Below are positions 56,275 to 64,000 of a stretch of 64,000 nt of DNA, piece by piece. The stretch lies in NCBI GenBank assembly GCA_943787465.1, contig CALSMN010000006.1, positions 1-64,000 of the forward strand, read 5' to 3'. The notes under the pieces are model-generated. The model ran no database searches, was not told where the DNA came from, and saw nothing but the letters and a program-made list of their open reading frames with translations. The stretch's first letter is position 1. Every line of letters starts with the position of its first letter. The DNA is from an uncultured Bacteroidia bacterium. GTDB lineage: Bacteria; Bacteroidota; Bacteroidia; NS11-12g; UBA9320. A program made the position numbers and the translations under genes.

Positions 56275-56706
56275 TTATTGCTGGATTAAATTTTCAAACT
56301 TCTCTTTAATATCATTTGAGATTGATACAGGTTTATGTGAAGTTGCATCGAGAAGCACAAACGTAATAGTAGCTTGTGTACATATTTCTTTTGTATTTTT
56401 ATCACGTATTTCTTGTACCATGGAGATACTGCTGTTTTTAAATTCTAAATGAGAGATGTCTATATCGATCCATTGATTGGGAACTAGGGGCTTTTTGAAG
56501 GAAATATCAATTTGCACCACCACAAACAATAACTTGTTGAAGTCAAATGAAGAATTTTGTATCGCTGGCTCTAAAAATTTCCATCGGGCCTCTTCTAGCA
56601 ATTCTAAATATCGCGCATTATTTACATGGCCATAAGCATCACAATGATATCCTCGTATTTGTAAAGAAATGATTTGCACGGGCACAAAGGTGAATAAAAT
56701 TGACAA
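56275..56706 (-). CDS. Acyl-CoA thioesterase, YbgC-like hot-dog protein
   Basis: This 143-residue hot-dog protein carries the canonical motif RGYHCDAYGHVNNARYLELLEEAR, whose Asp in CDAYGHVNN is the catalytic acid of the YbgC/FadM group. The remaining strands (VQIDISFKKPLVPNQWIDI) match. It is the first gene of the lipid-related minus-strand operon. Together with the second thioesterase and the acyltransferase it may trim and transfer acyl chains. Confidence 0.85.
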   Translation of the reverse strand: MSILFTFVPVQIISLQIRGYHCDAYGHVNNARYLELLEEARWKFLEPAIQNSSFDFNKLLFVVVQIDISFKKPLVPNQWIDIDISHLEFKNSSISMVQEIRDKNTKEICTQATITFVLLDATSHKPVSISNDIKEKFENLIQQ

Positions 56707-56758
56707 ATTGCCGTAGTAAAATTAAAACAAATCAAACTTAGTATGGGTTTATATGTAT

Positions 56759-57646
56759 ATGCAAACCATTCTTATTGGTGGAGGTTCAGGACTTATTGGT
56801 TCAGACTTACAGCTACATTTAGCTGAACTTGGCTATCGTGTTCGAATACTCAGTCGAAAGAAATCAAATCCCGAAAAAAATATATTTAATTGGAACATTG
56901 ACACTGGGTATATTGATCCTCAAGCTTTTGATGGGGTTGATTGTGTCATAAATCTTGCTGGAAGCTCCATCATTGGCGGAAGGTGGACACCTAAACGAAA
57001 AATAGAACTCACCAAATCCCGAGTTCAATCTACCCAATTGTTAGTTAACACGATTAATGAAAATACTATTTCAATAAAGCATTTTATACAAGCAAGTGCC
57101 ATGGGGTATTATGGAAATTGCAACGATAAAATAATCACAGAAGATTCTCCACAGGGTAACGATTTCATGGGACAATTATGTGGTTCTTGGGAAGCTGCAT
57201 CGAATCAACTAAACCCCAACATCAAAAAAAGTATACTTCGTATTGGTTTGTATATGAGTGCTCGTGGAGGGGTATATGCCATACTGGCTCGATTAGCCAA
57301 ATTTCATATTCTATCCGGATTTGGTCATGGTCAAATGTGGGCTGCCTATACCCATCATCAAGAATTCAGTCAGCTTATTCATCAAATAATTCAAGGCGAT
57401 ATTCCAGCTGACACTTATAATGCGGTTGGCCATCAACCATTCCAGATGAAGGATCTCATTCGAGTAATCGCTGCAAAAAATAGAAGCAAAGCTTGGCTTC
57501 CTAATATTCCTGCAGTAGTTTTAAAAACTTTCTTGGGCGAAGCCTCTGCTACCCTTCTCAATAGCTATCGGGTGACTTCACCTAAACTTAGTGCATTAAA
57601 AAAGCATTCATTTTCTTCCTTGAATGAAGCAATACAACAGGTATAG
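56759..57646 (+). CDS. TIGR01777-type NAD-dependent epimerase (YfcH-like)
   Basis: This extended SDR of about 295 residues starts TILIGGGSGLIGSDLQLHL, the YfcH-type variant of the NAD motif. VINLAGSSIIGGRWTPKRK and the later HFIQASAMGYYG are characteristic of TIGR01777 proteins, whose role is unknown although they are linked to cell division or nucleotide sugars in some annotations. ATG at 56759 (MQTILIGG) suits the family; an ATG at 56753 adds two residues. Its stop lies 2 bases before the photolyase start, so they share a transcript. Confidence 0.85.
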   Translation: MQTILIGGGSGLIGSDLQLHLAELGYRVRILSRKKSNPEKNIFNWNIDTGYIDPQAFDGVDCVINLAGSSIIGGRWTPKRKIELTKSRVQSTQLLVNTINENTISIKHFIQASAMGYYGNCNDKIITEDSPQGNDFMGQLCGSWEAASNQLNPNIKKSILRIGLYMSARGGVYAILARLAKFHILSGFGHGQMWAAYTHHQEFSQLIHQIIQGDIPADTYNAVGHQPFQMKDLIRVIAAKNRSKAWLPNIPAVVLKTFLGEASATLLNSYRVTSPKLSALKKHSFSSLNEAIQQV

Positions 57647-57648
57647 AT

Positions 57649-58938
57649 ATGGTTATTCATTGGTTTAGAAGAGATTTACGTTTACATGATAACACCGCGT
57701 TACACCATGCACTTATTCAAAATGAAGCAGTTCAATGCATATTCATATTTGACCGTCAAATTCTAGATAAATTGGAAGACAAAGACGATGCACGGGTCAC
57801 CTTTATCTATGATCAACTCTTGCAAATACAACAAGAATTAGAAAATCTAGGTAGTAATTTGCTCATCTACTACGGAAAACCGAGTGATGTATGGAAAAAA
57901 ATAATAGCAACCCATTCCCCTACTGCCGTATATGCTAATAAAGACTATGAGCCCTATGCGAAAGAGCGAGACCAAGAAATAAAAGAACTATTATCCCATC
58001 AACAAATCGAATTCCATACCTTCAAAGATCATGTCATTTTTGAAGAAGATGAGATTGTCAAAGAGGATGGTAATCCCTATGTCGTTTTTACACCGTACAG
58101 CCGAAAATGGAAATCTATCCTTACTGATCAACATCTTGAAAGTTATGATAGCACCTCTTATTTTAATCATTTCATTCAAACTGAATCTTCCCCTAAAATT
58201 TCTTTACAAGAAATGGGGTTTGAGCGAAATACGCTGATCTTTCCTGCTAAATCTACCAAAACAAGTATTATAAAGAATTACAGTACGCATCGAAATTTTC
58301 CGGGTATTGAAGGTACTTCCAAATTATCCGTTCACTTCCGATTTGGAACCATCAGTATTCGTGAAAAAGTAAAGAAAGGTCGGCAGGTCAGTGATACTTG
58401 GTTGAACGAACTGATTTGGAGAGACTTTTACATTCAAATTTTACATCACTTTCCTCATGTTGTAAAGAGCAGCTTCCGGCCAAAATATGATTCTATACAA
58501 TGGAATAATAATACCGAATATTTTGAAGCTTGGTGTCAAGGCAAAACGGGATATGGATTGGTAGATGCTGGAATGCGGGAACTCAATGCAACCGGATTTA
58601 TGCATAATCGGGTACGTATGGTGGTAGCTAGTTTTTTAACCAAACACCTGCTTATTGATTGGCGATGGGGTGAGGCTTATTTTGCTAAAAAATTATTGGA
58701 CTTTGAATTGGCAAGTAATAATGGAGGATGGCAATGGGCTGCGGGTTCTGGTGTAGATGCCGCTCCCTATTTCCGAATTTTTAATCCATATACTCAGATT
58801 GATAAGTTTGACAAAGACCATACCTACATCAAAAAATGGATTCCTGAGTGGGGAAGCTCTTCCTACCCCCAAGAAATTGTCAATCACAAAGAAGCACGAG
58901 AACTTTGTCTTAAGTTATACAAAGAGACAATAGGGTAG
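57649..58938 (+). CDS. phr: Deoxyribodipyrimidine photolyase/cryptochrome
   Basis: This 429-residue flavoprotein repairs UV-induced pyrimidine dimers with blue light. The N-terminal antenna domain starts IHWFRRDLRLHDNTALHHAL. The FAD domain has SVHFRFGTISIRE, LIWRDFYIQILHHFP, the conserved MRELNATGFMHNRVRM and NNGGWQWAAGSGVDAAPYFRIFNP (the tryptophan and dimer-binding region). Length fits class I photolyases rather than cryptochromes with tails. The frame is intact. Confidence 0.92.
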   Translation: MVIHWFRRDLRLHDNTALHHALIQNEAVQCIFIFDRQILDKLEDKDDARVTFIYDQLLQIQQELENLGSNLLIYYGKPSDVWKKIIATHSPTAVYANKDYEPYAKERDQEIKELLSHQQIEFHTFKDHVIFEEDEIVKEDGNPYVVFTPYSRKWKSILTDQHLESYDSTSYFNHFIQTESSPKISLQEMGFERNTLIFPAKSTKTSIIKNYSTHRNFPGIEGTSKLSVHFRFGTISIREKVKKGRQVSDTWLNELIWRDFYIQILHHFPHVVKSSFRPKYDSIQWNNNTEYFEAWCQGKTGYGLVDAGMRELNATGFMHNRVRMVVASFLTKHLLIDWRWGEAYFAKKLLDFELASNNGGWQWAAGSGVDAAPYFRIFNPYTQIDKFDKDHTYIKKWIPEWGSSSYPQEIVNHKEARELCLKLYKETIG

Positions 58939-58999
58939 TTAAAAAAACAAACTCTTCATTCTATTACAAGACATATTTTATTTAATCTCTAGTATCGAT

Positions 59000-59722
59000 T
59001 TACATCGACCATAGGTTGTATTTTAGAATACAATACAAGGCTCTCACTCCGTCTCTCCAACCTATTTTTTTACCATCGGCATAGGTTCTTCCATAATACG
59101 ATATGCCAATTTCATAAATACGTATCCCAGGCATTCGAGAAATTTTAGCTGTTACTTCAGGTTCAAAACCAAATCGATTTTCTTTCAATGCAATAGACTT
59201 GATCACCGAAGATTTGAAGAGTTTATAACAGGTTTCCATATCGGTCAAATTGAGGTTAGTAAACGCATTGCTGATGAGTGTCAATAGACCATTGCCTATG
59301 CTGTGCCAGAAAAACAAAATCCGATGAGGTTTGCCTCCCATAAATCGACTTCCATACACTACGTCAGCATGCCCCTCTACGATGGGTTTTAACAAATCAT
59401 TGAACTCCATGGGGTCATATTCTAAATCTGCATCTTGTACAATAATCAAATCGCCTTTGGCTTCTTGAATACCTGTACGTAGAGCCGCTCCTTTCCCCCT
59501 ATTTTCAACATGTTTAAACAAGGAAATGGACAAATCCGGATTTTCTGAACGGTATTTTTCCAATTTCTCCCAGGAATTATCCGTTGAATAATCATCTACC
59601 ATGACAATCTCTTTGGTGATTCCATGGATGAGCTTAACTTCCTTTATTTTATTTAAAATGAGATGTATTGTTTTTTCCTCATTGTAGACCGGAATGATGA
59701 TCGATAATGTTTTAAACTCCAT
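59000..59722 (-). CDS. Family 2 glycosyltransferase, dolichyl-phosphate mannose synthase-like
   Basis: This 240-residue GT-A enzyme transfers a sugar from an NDP donor to a polyprenyl phosphate or similar acceptor. [24 protein letters not shown] and the DxD in [10 protein letters not shown] are complete, and [17 protein letters not shown] is typical of the DPM1-like group. No C-terminal membrane helices are attached. It is apart from the capsule locus and convergent with the photolyase gene, so it likely serves a general glycolipid pathway. Confidence 0.88.
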   Translation of the reverse strand: MEFKTLSIIIPVYNEEKTIHLILNKIKEVKLIHGITKEIVMVDDYSTDNSWEKLEKYRSENPDLSISLFKHVENRGKGAALRTGIQEAKGDLIIVQDADLEYDPMEFNDLLKPIVEGHADVVYGSRFMGGKPHRILFFWHSIGNGLLTLISNAFTNLNLTDMETCYKLFKSSVIKSIALKENRFGFEPEVTAKISRMPGIRIYEIGISYYGRTYADGKKIGWRDGVRALYCILKYNLWSM

Positions 59723-59764
59723 GTTGGGTGCAAATAAACACCAATAAACTTTAATTTTGAATCC

Positions 59765-60412
59765 TTGGAACTACATGAAACATCAAACGGAGAAAAAACC
59801 CTCTACATTCCGTCTATGGATGAGACCTACCATAGTCGGAATGGAGCAATATCGGAATCTAAACATGTATTTATAAAACAGGGCATTCATCGAACTCAAG
59901 GCAATATTCATATCCTTGAAATTGGTTTTGGAACTGGTCTTAATGCATTGCTTACTGCCATAGAATCTGAAAAGATGCAACGTAAAATCAAGTATCATAC
60001 CTTGGAACCTTTTCCTGTACCCAACCACTTGATTACAGCACTCAATTATGGTCATTGGTTGAAAAATTCATCGATGTACGACGCGATTCATGACACAAAT
60101 TGGGAAAACGAAAATGCACTAACAGATACATTTTTTTTACACAAAACAACCCAAAAGTTAGAATACATCAAACTCAAAGATTCATGTTATGATATTGTAT
60201 TTTTTGATGCTTTTGCCCCAAAAAAACAACCCGATTTATGGAGTGAACCAATATTTTCTAAATTATCTCAATCCCTAAAAAAAGGAGGGATATTAACCAC
60301 CTATTCAGCTGCTGGACAATTAAAAAGAGATTTGAAAGCGTGTGGATTTGTCTTAGAACATCCCTCTGGTGCCAATGGCAAACGAGAAATGACCGTTGCA
60401 ATAAAACCTTAA
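59765..60412 (+). CDS. mnmD: tRNA 5-methylaminomethyl-2-thiouridine methyltransferase MnmD
   Basis: This 215-residue SAM-dependent enzyme is the stand-alone methyltransferase half of MnmC and completes mnm5s2U34 in tRNA. It shows [28 protein letters not shown], the SAM motif [15 protein letters not shown] and [18 protein letters not shown], all hallmarks of MnmD. The start is TTG at 59765; no nearby ATG fits the family start. Just upstream TAATTTTG (59752-59759) matches the Bacteroidota -7 consensus but lies very close to the start. Confidence 0.92.
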   Translation: MELHETSNGEKTLYIPSMDETYHSRNGAISESKHVFIKQGIHRTQGNIHILEIGFGTGLNALLTAIESEKMQRKIKYHTLEPFPVPNHLITALNYGHWLKNSSMYDAIHDTNWENENALTDTFFLHKTTQKLEYIKLKDSCYDIVFFDAFAPKKQPDLWSEPIFSKLSQSLKKGGILTTYSAAGQLKRDLKACGFVLEHPSGANGKREMTVAIKP

Positions 60413-60413
60413 T

Positions 60414-60782
60414 TTATTCCTTAAAGCCATTCTGAATCCAACATTCAATTTTTTGAATATCATCATCACTCAATTTTAATCCATTTTTGGGCATCGGACT
60501 TGCACTCATTTCATGCTTAATGGCTTTTAAAAATTTAGGATTTTCAGCCGAAGCGCGAGTTGTTGCATAATCTTTGATTGTAATACCAGCTGTACCAAAA
60601 CCATGGCAATAACTGCCTGAGCATCCTGCATTATCTAATATTGGAGCAATATCATTGGTATATAATACATCTAAACTATCACAAAGACTCTGAGGTTGAT
60701 TGGTAGTTACAATAGCATCATCGTCACCACAGGCAGACAACAATAGAATAAGACTTAAAATGGGTATAAAATGCTTGTACAT
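60414..60782 (-). CDS. Cytochrome c-like lipoprotein with variant haem motif
   Basis: This 122-residue lipoprotein has a signal peptide and lipobox LLLSAC with Cys18, so it is membrane-anchored in the envelope. A cytochrome c fold is suggested by CSGSYCHG, with Cys54, Cys59 and His60, and a later SASPMPKNG whose Met97 could be the distal haem ligand. The spacing is CX4CH rather than the usual CX2CH. The end DIQKIECWIQNGFKE is the typical helix of small c-type domains. It could be an electron carrier, or a haem-free relative. Confidence 0.7.
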   Translation of the reverse strand: MYKHFIPILSLILLLSACGDDDAIVTTNQPQSLCDSLDVLYTNDIAPILDNAGCSGSYCHGFGTAGITIKDYATTRASAENPKFLKAIKHEMSASPMPKNGLKLSDDDIQKIECWIQNGFKE

Positions 60783-60858
60783 GTTACGTTAATTTGTGGG
60801 AAAATTAATTAAAAAAACCAAAAACACAGCATACTATTGCATAGTGAGTAGTTAATTT

Positions 60859-61851
60859 ATGCGTCTTTCTCTAAAAAAATTTAACACATTTGGTATTGAG
60901 GCATTTGCGAGAAATATTCTTTTTCTCAAAGAACTGAAGCAATTAGAGACTATTCCTCATCTAAAAGATTGCCTTTTTATAGGAGGAGGTAGTAATATTT
61001 TACTTACAAAAGATATTGAAAAGACCGTAATTATCAATCAAACCCGAGGAATTTGTACTGTTTCAGAAGACGATGATACCATTGAACTAGCCGTAGCCTC
61101 AGGAGAGAATTGGCATGAATTGGTATTGTACTGTATCCATAAAGGATATGGTGGCATCGAAAACATGAGTCTAATTCCAGGCTCTGTTGGTGCAGCTCCT
61201 ATGCAAAATATTGGTGCATACGGTTGTGAAATAAAAGATGTATTAACTTATGTAAAAGCCATACACTTAGATACGCTTGAGATGGTTCAGTTTTCGAATA
61301 AAGAATGTGAATTTGGTTATCGAGAGAGTATTTTTAAGACATCGGCTAAGCACCAGTACTTCATTACAGACATTGGCATAAAGCTCACTAAAAAAAATCA
61401 TTCAACCCATACACGCTATGGTGATATAGAAGACTGGTTAACAGCTCGTCACATCCAAAAACCCACCATTGAAGATATTAGCAATGCTGTGATTTCTATT
61501 CGAGAAAGTAAATTACCCAATCCTGCCATACTTGGAAATTCAGGGAGTTTTTTCAAAAACCCGATCATCTCCACAACGCAGTTTGAATCATTAATGACAA
61601 AATTTCCAACACTTAAAAGCTACAAAATTGATGATCAAAAAGTAAAAATTCCAGCAGGATGGCTTATCGAAAGTTTAGGTTGGAAAGGCAAACGAATTGG
61701 CAATACTGGTTCTCATAAAAATCAGGCTCTTGTTCTTGTAAATTATGGAAATGCATCCGGAAATGAAGTTTATCAATTATCCGAAGACATCAAAAAAAGT
61801 GTTTGGGAAACCTATGGTATTATTTTAGAAACTGAAGTCAATATCATATGA
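60859..61851 (+). CDS. murB: UDP-N-acetylenolpyruvoylglucosamine reductase
   Basis: This 330-residue FAD enzyme makes UDP-MurNAc for peptidoglycan. FIGGGSNILLT and SLIPGSVGAAPMQNIGAYG are the FAD-binding segments, ECEFGYRESIF contains the conserved Tyr and Arg of type I MurB, and GNSGSFFKNPI holds the catalytic serine. The C-terminal ILETEVNII has the conserved glutamate. It follows no obvious partner and converges with the MBL hydrolase gene 3 bases away. Confidence 0.95.
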   Translation: MRLSLKKFNTFGIEAFARNILFLKELKQLETIPHLKDCLFIGGGSNILLTKDIEKTVIINQTRGICTVSEDDDTIELAVASGENWHELVLYCIHKGYGGIENMSLIPGSVGAAPMQNIGAYGCEIKDVLTYVKAIHLDTLEMVQFSNKECEFGYRESIFKTSAKHQYFITDIGIKLTKKNHSTHTRYGDIEDWLTARHIQKPTIEDISNAVISIRESKLPNPAILGNSGSFFKNPIISTTQFESLMTKFPTLKSYKIDDQKVKIPAGWLIESLGWKGKRIGNTGSHKNQALVLVNYGNASGNEVYQLSEDIKKSVWETYGIILETEVNII

Positions 61852-61854
61852 CTT

Positions 61855-62619
61855 CTAATCGATGTGAATTTGTAATTCATCGTAAGCTAATTCCATATGA
61901 CTAGGCAATTCTTCTGATACATTTTCATGAAATCCCATGTGGTGACTGATGTGAGTAAAGTAGGTTTTTTCAACATCTAATTCATCAGCTAAAACCATTG
62001 CCTCCTTTAAAGAGAAGTGTGATATGTGTTCTGATTTTTTAAGTGCATTTAAAACCAGTACCTTACTTCCTCTTATTTTTTCTTTTTCTTCCTCACTGAT
62101 AAAATTGGCATCCGTAATGTAGGTAAAATCACCAATTCTAAAACCCAATACCGGAAGTTTATAATGCATCACTTCGATAGGAATAATGGGTGTTCCTTGA
62201 ATTTCAAAAGTCTGATTATCAATAATATGTAAATTAAGACTAGGAACCCCTGGATATTTTTTTTCAGAAAAAGCGTAATGAAAATCTCTTTTTAAAGCAA
62301 GTTCTACTTGCTGATTTCCATATACTTCCATGGGCTTTTTATCTTTCCAATTAAACCCTCTTATATCATCAAATCCAGCCATATGATCTTTATGTTCGTG
62401 GGTAAATACAACCGCATCCAATTGAGTCACTTTTTCTCGCAACATTTGTTGTCTGAAATCAGGACCTGTATCAATAATAATTTGAAGATCATTGTAATGA
62501 ATTAATACACTGCTTCTTAAACGACGATCTCTTGGGTCCTTGGAGTTACACACTTCACAATCGCAAGCAATTATGGGCACCCCTTGTGAGGTACCTGTTC
62601 CAAGAAAGGTAACTTTCAT
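61855..62619 (-). CDS. MBL-fold metallohydrolase, PhnP-like
   Basis: This protein of about 254 residues has the metal motif FTHEHKDHMAGF and an upstream TFLGTGTSQGVPII followed by CDCEVC, the extra zinc-binding cysteines of the PhnP group (cyclic phosphodiesterase-like). DTGPDFRQQML completes the family pattern. A conserved copy occurs in most Bacteroidota. I start it at MKVTFLG (62619), which fits the family; an ATG three codons upstream (62628) gives MFIMKV. No phn genes are near, so phosphonate use is not implied. Confidence 0.88.
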   Translation of the reverse strand: MKVTFLGTGTSQGVPIIACDCEVCNSKDPRDRRLRSSVLIHYNDLQIIIDTGPDFRQQMLREKVTQLDAVVFTHEHKDHMAGFDDIRGFNWKDKKPMEVYGNQQVELALKRDFHYAFSEKKYPGVPSLNLHIIDNQTFEIQGTPIIPIEVMHYKLPVLGFRIGDFTYITDANFISEEEKEKIRGSKVLVLNALKKSEHISHFSLKEAMVLADELDVEKTYFTHISHHMGFHENVSEELPSHMELAYDELQIHID

Positions 62620-62736
62620 TATGAACAAATATACGGCGTTAATAACGATTATTTAGATCTGATTTAGAATGATTTATTCTAAGTTATTTGTTCAATTTTA
62701 TATCAAAAATTATGACTCCCGTATTACTTTCGTGAT

Positions 62737-64000
62737 GTGATACCGTACGACCTTTCTCATCCTATTTTTAGAGTTGTATCCGAAGAATCCCAAAAATTGG
62801 GATTTGAGAGTTTCATTGTAGGTGGTTATGTCCGGGACTTACATCTTAACAGAAAGTCAAAAGATGTAGATTTTGTGACTATTGGAAGTGGTATTACACT
62901 TGCTAAAGCAGTCCAAAAACGATTAAAAAATGCGTCGCTTAGTATTTTTAAAAATTTCGGTACAGCCCAAATTAAAACCGATTATTGGGAATTTGAATTT
63001 GTAGGCGCCCGAAAAGAATCATACGACCGTAAGAGCCGAAAACCAAAGATAGAGGATGGTACTTTTGAAGAGGATATTTATCGTAGAGATTTTACAATAA
63101 ACACATTAGCTATCAGCCTGAATTCTGAAAATTATGGTCATTTAATTGATACATTCAATGGTATTCATGATATTGAAAATAAAATCATACGTACTCCACT
63201 TGATGCATGTGTAACTTTCAAAGATGACCCATTACGAATGATGCGAGCCATTCGATTTGCAACCCAACTCGATTTTGAAATTGAAGAAAAAACAAAAAAT
63301 GCACTTCAATCAGAGGCAAAAAGTTTATCGATGATCTCACAAGAACGCATCACCGAAGAATTAAACAAAATTATAGCATCCAAAAAACCAAGCATCGGAT
63401 TTAAATTACTATTTGACTCAAAACTTCTACACGAATTTTTTCCTGAGTTAGTTCAATTACAAGGGGTCGAAGTTCGAAATGGAAAAGGACATAAAGATAA
63501 CTTTTATCATACCCTTCAAGTGTTGGACCAGATTGCTGTTAAAACGGAGGATCTTTGGTTGAGGTGGGCAGCTCTATTACACGACATTGCTAAACCTGCT
63601 ACAAAACGATTTTCCAAGGATGAGGGATGGTCTTTTCATGGTCATGAAGATAAAGGGTCCCGAATGGTAAAACCAATTTTCGCAAGGCTCAAATTACCTT
63701 TGAATGCCTCCATGAATAAAGTCCAAAAGCTAGTGCAACTCCATCTTAGACCTATCGCCTTAACAAAAGACAATATAACCGACTCAGCAGTGAGAAGACT
63801 TATTTATGATGCTGATGAGTATTTGAATGATCTTATCACCTTGTGCAAGAGTGATATCACTACTCAAAATAAAGAAAAAGAACAGCGATTTCAGAACAAT
63901 CTTATTAATGTAGAAAAGAATATTGCTCGGGTGGAGGAACGTGATCGAATTCGAAATTGGCAACCACCTATAAAAGGAAATGAAATTATGGATTTATTTA
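62737..64000 (+). CDS. cca: CCA tRNA nucleotidyltransferase, cut by the window end
   Basis: The reading frame opens at a GTG (62737) after an in-frame stop at 62713 and runs to the end of the window. It starts VIPYDLSHPIF and has the polymerase motif IVGGYVRDLHL, then KDVDFVTIG, RRDFTINTLAI and RMMRAIRFATQLDF, which are the class II CCA-adding signatures. A later HD domain shows LLHDIAKPATK and HEDKGSRM. No ATG precedes the conserved start, so GTG is the likely initiator. At least 421 residues are present. Confidence 0.92.
   Translation, partial: MIPYDLSHPIFRVVSEESQKLGFESFIVGGYVRDLHLNRKSKDVDFVTIGSGITLAKAVQKRLKNASLSIFKNFGTAQIKTDYWEFEFVGARKESYDRKSRKPKIEDGTFEEDIYRRDFTINTLAISLNSENYGHLIDTFNGIHDIENKIIRTPLDACVTFKDDPLRMMRAIRFATQLDFEIEEKTKNALQSEAKSLSMISQERITEELNKIIASKKPSIGFKLLFDSKLLHEFFPELVQLQGVEVRNGKGHKDNFYHTLQVLDQIAVKTEDLWLRWAALLHDIAKPATKRFSKDEGWSFHGHEDKGSRMVKPIFARLKLPLNASMNKVQKLVQLHLRPIALTKDNITDSAVRRLIYDADEYLNDLITLCKSDITTQNKEKEQRFQNNLINVEKNIARVEERDRIRNWQPPIKGNEIMDLF

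Noticed and set aside
1-64000. CRISPR arrays, insertion sequences, restriction or toxin-antitoxin systems
   Set aside because: I saw no regular spaced repeats, transposase motifs, Cas, restriction-modification or toxin gene signatures.

Overview
The window is a chromosomal segment from an AT-rich member of the Bacteroidota. Lineage markers are a type IX secretion C-terminal sorting domain on a LamG/Cys-repeat surface protein, a DUF5916 outer-membrane protein, a CarboxypepD_reg/OMP beta-barrel protein, an UpxY-type antiterminator heading a capsule locus, ribosomal protein S16 with a long acidic tail, and MnmD. The GCDS-type repeats would fit Saprospiria, but class is uncertain. I recognised no rRNA, tRNA, CRISPR array, prophage or intact transposon.

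Layout. (1) About 1-24,532, all on the minus strand and so read from high to low coordinates, is one surface-polysaccharide locus. It opens with UpxY, then a TviB/WbpO-type UDP-HexNAc 6-dehydrogenase, a winged-helix regulator with a degenerate nucleotidyltransferase fold, rfbB, cysQ, a WbpE-WbpB type aminotransferase/dehydrogenase fusion, rfbA, an SLBB exporter and a Wzz-like co-polymerase. After a recombination scar (12.3-12.85 kb) follows a strikingly AT-rich nonulosonic (legionaminic-like) acid module: class III aminotransferase, LegC, ATP-grasp, HAD, LegI/NeuB, LegG/NeuC, PtmE-like guanylyltransferase, LegF/NeuA, a hexapeptide acyltransferase, a PtmA-like SDR and a GmhA-like SIS protein. 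A glycosyltransferase and a Wzy-like polymerase close the locus. (2) 24.58-28.3 kb: a POT-family peptide transporter with many frameshifts, and dipeptidyl peptidase IV. (3) 28.3-64 kb: mostly housekeeping and conserved Bacteroidota genes: GlcD-like oxidase, ClpB, M3 peptidase, DUF5916 protein, aspartate aminotransferase, HldA-like kinase, trmD-rimM-rpsP, an outer-membrane beta-barrel protein, the LamG repeat protein, HutH, DnaQ-like exonuclease, PrmA, a 1460-residue exported protein of unknown function, a thioesterase/acyltransferase operon, an epimerase, photolyase, GT2, MnmD, a cytochrome-like lipoprotein, MurB, an MBL hydrolase and the start of cca.

How the genes work together. The capsule locus contains two nucleotide-sugar branches (dTDP-6-deoxyhexose via RfbA/RfbB; UDP-GlcNAcA and a 3-amino derivative via the 6-dehydrogenase and the fusion) plus CMP-nonulosonate synthesis, with exporter, chain-length and polymerase functions. 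The cytidylyltransferase, synthase, epimerase and aminotransferase of the nonulosonate pathway are intact. The only 4,6-dehydratase sequence next to the module is a 26-codon remnant.

Main cautions. At least six genes (wzy, glycosyltransferase, ptmE, ATP-grasp, wzz, peptide transporter) are broken only by small indels, often in homopolymers, while the protein sequence stays coherent across the break. This looks more like residual sequencing error than decay, and it casts doubt on the apparent WbpE-WbpB fusion, which hangs on a seven-base homopolymer. True scars are also present: a pseB-like remnant joined to the 3' end of an unknown gene, an SLBB/rfbA chimera, and orphan N- and C-terminal pieces of trimeric surface proteins. 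I found no clearly new multi-gene system. The most promising unknowns are the 1460-residue exported protein, the palindrome-marked regulator at 22.6 kb and the extra enzymes of the nonulosonate module.
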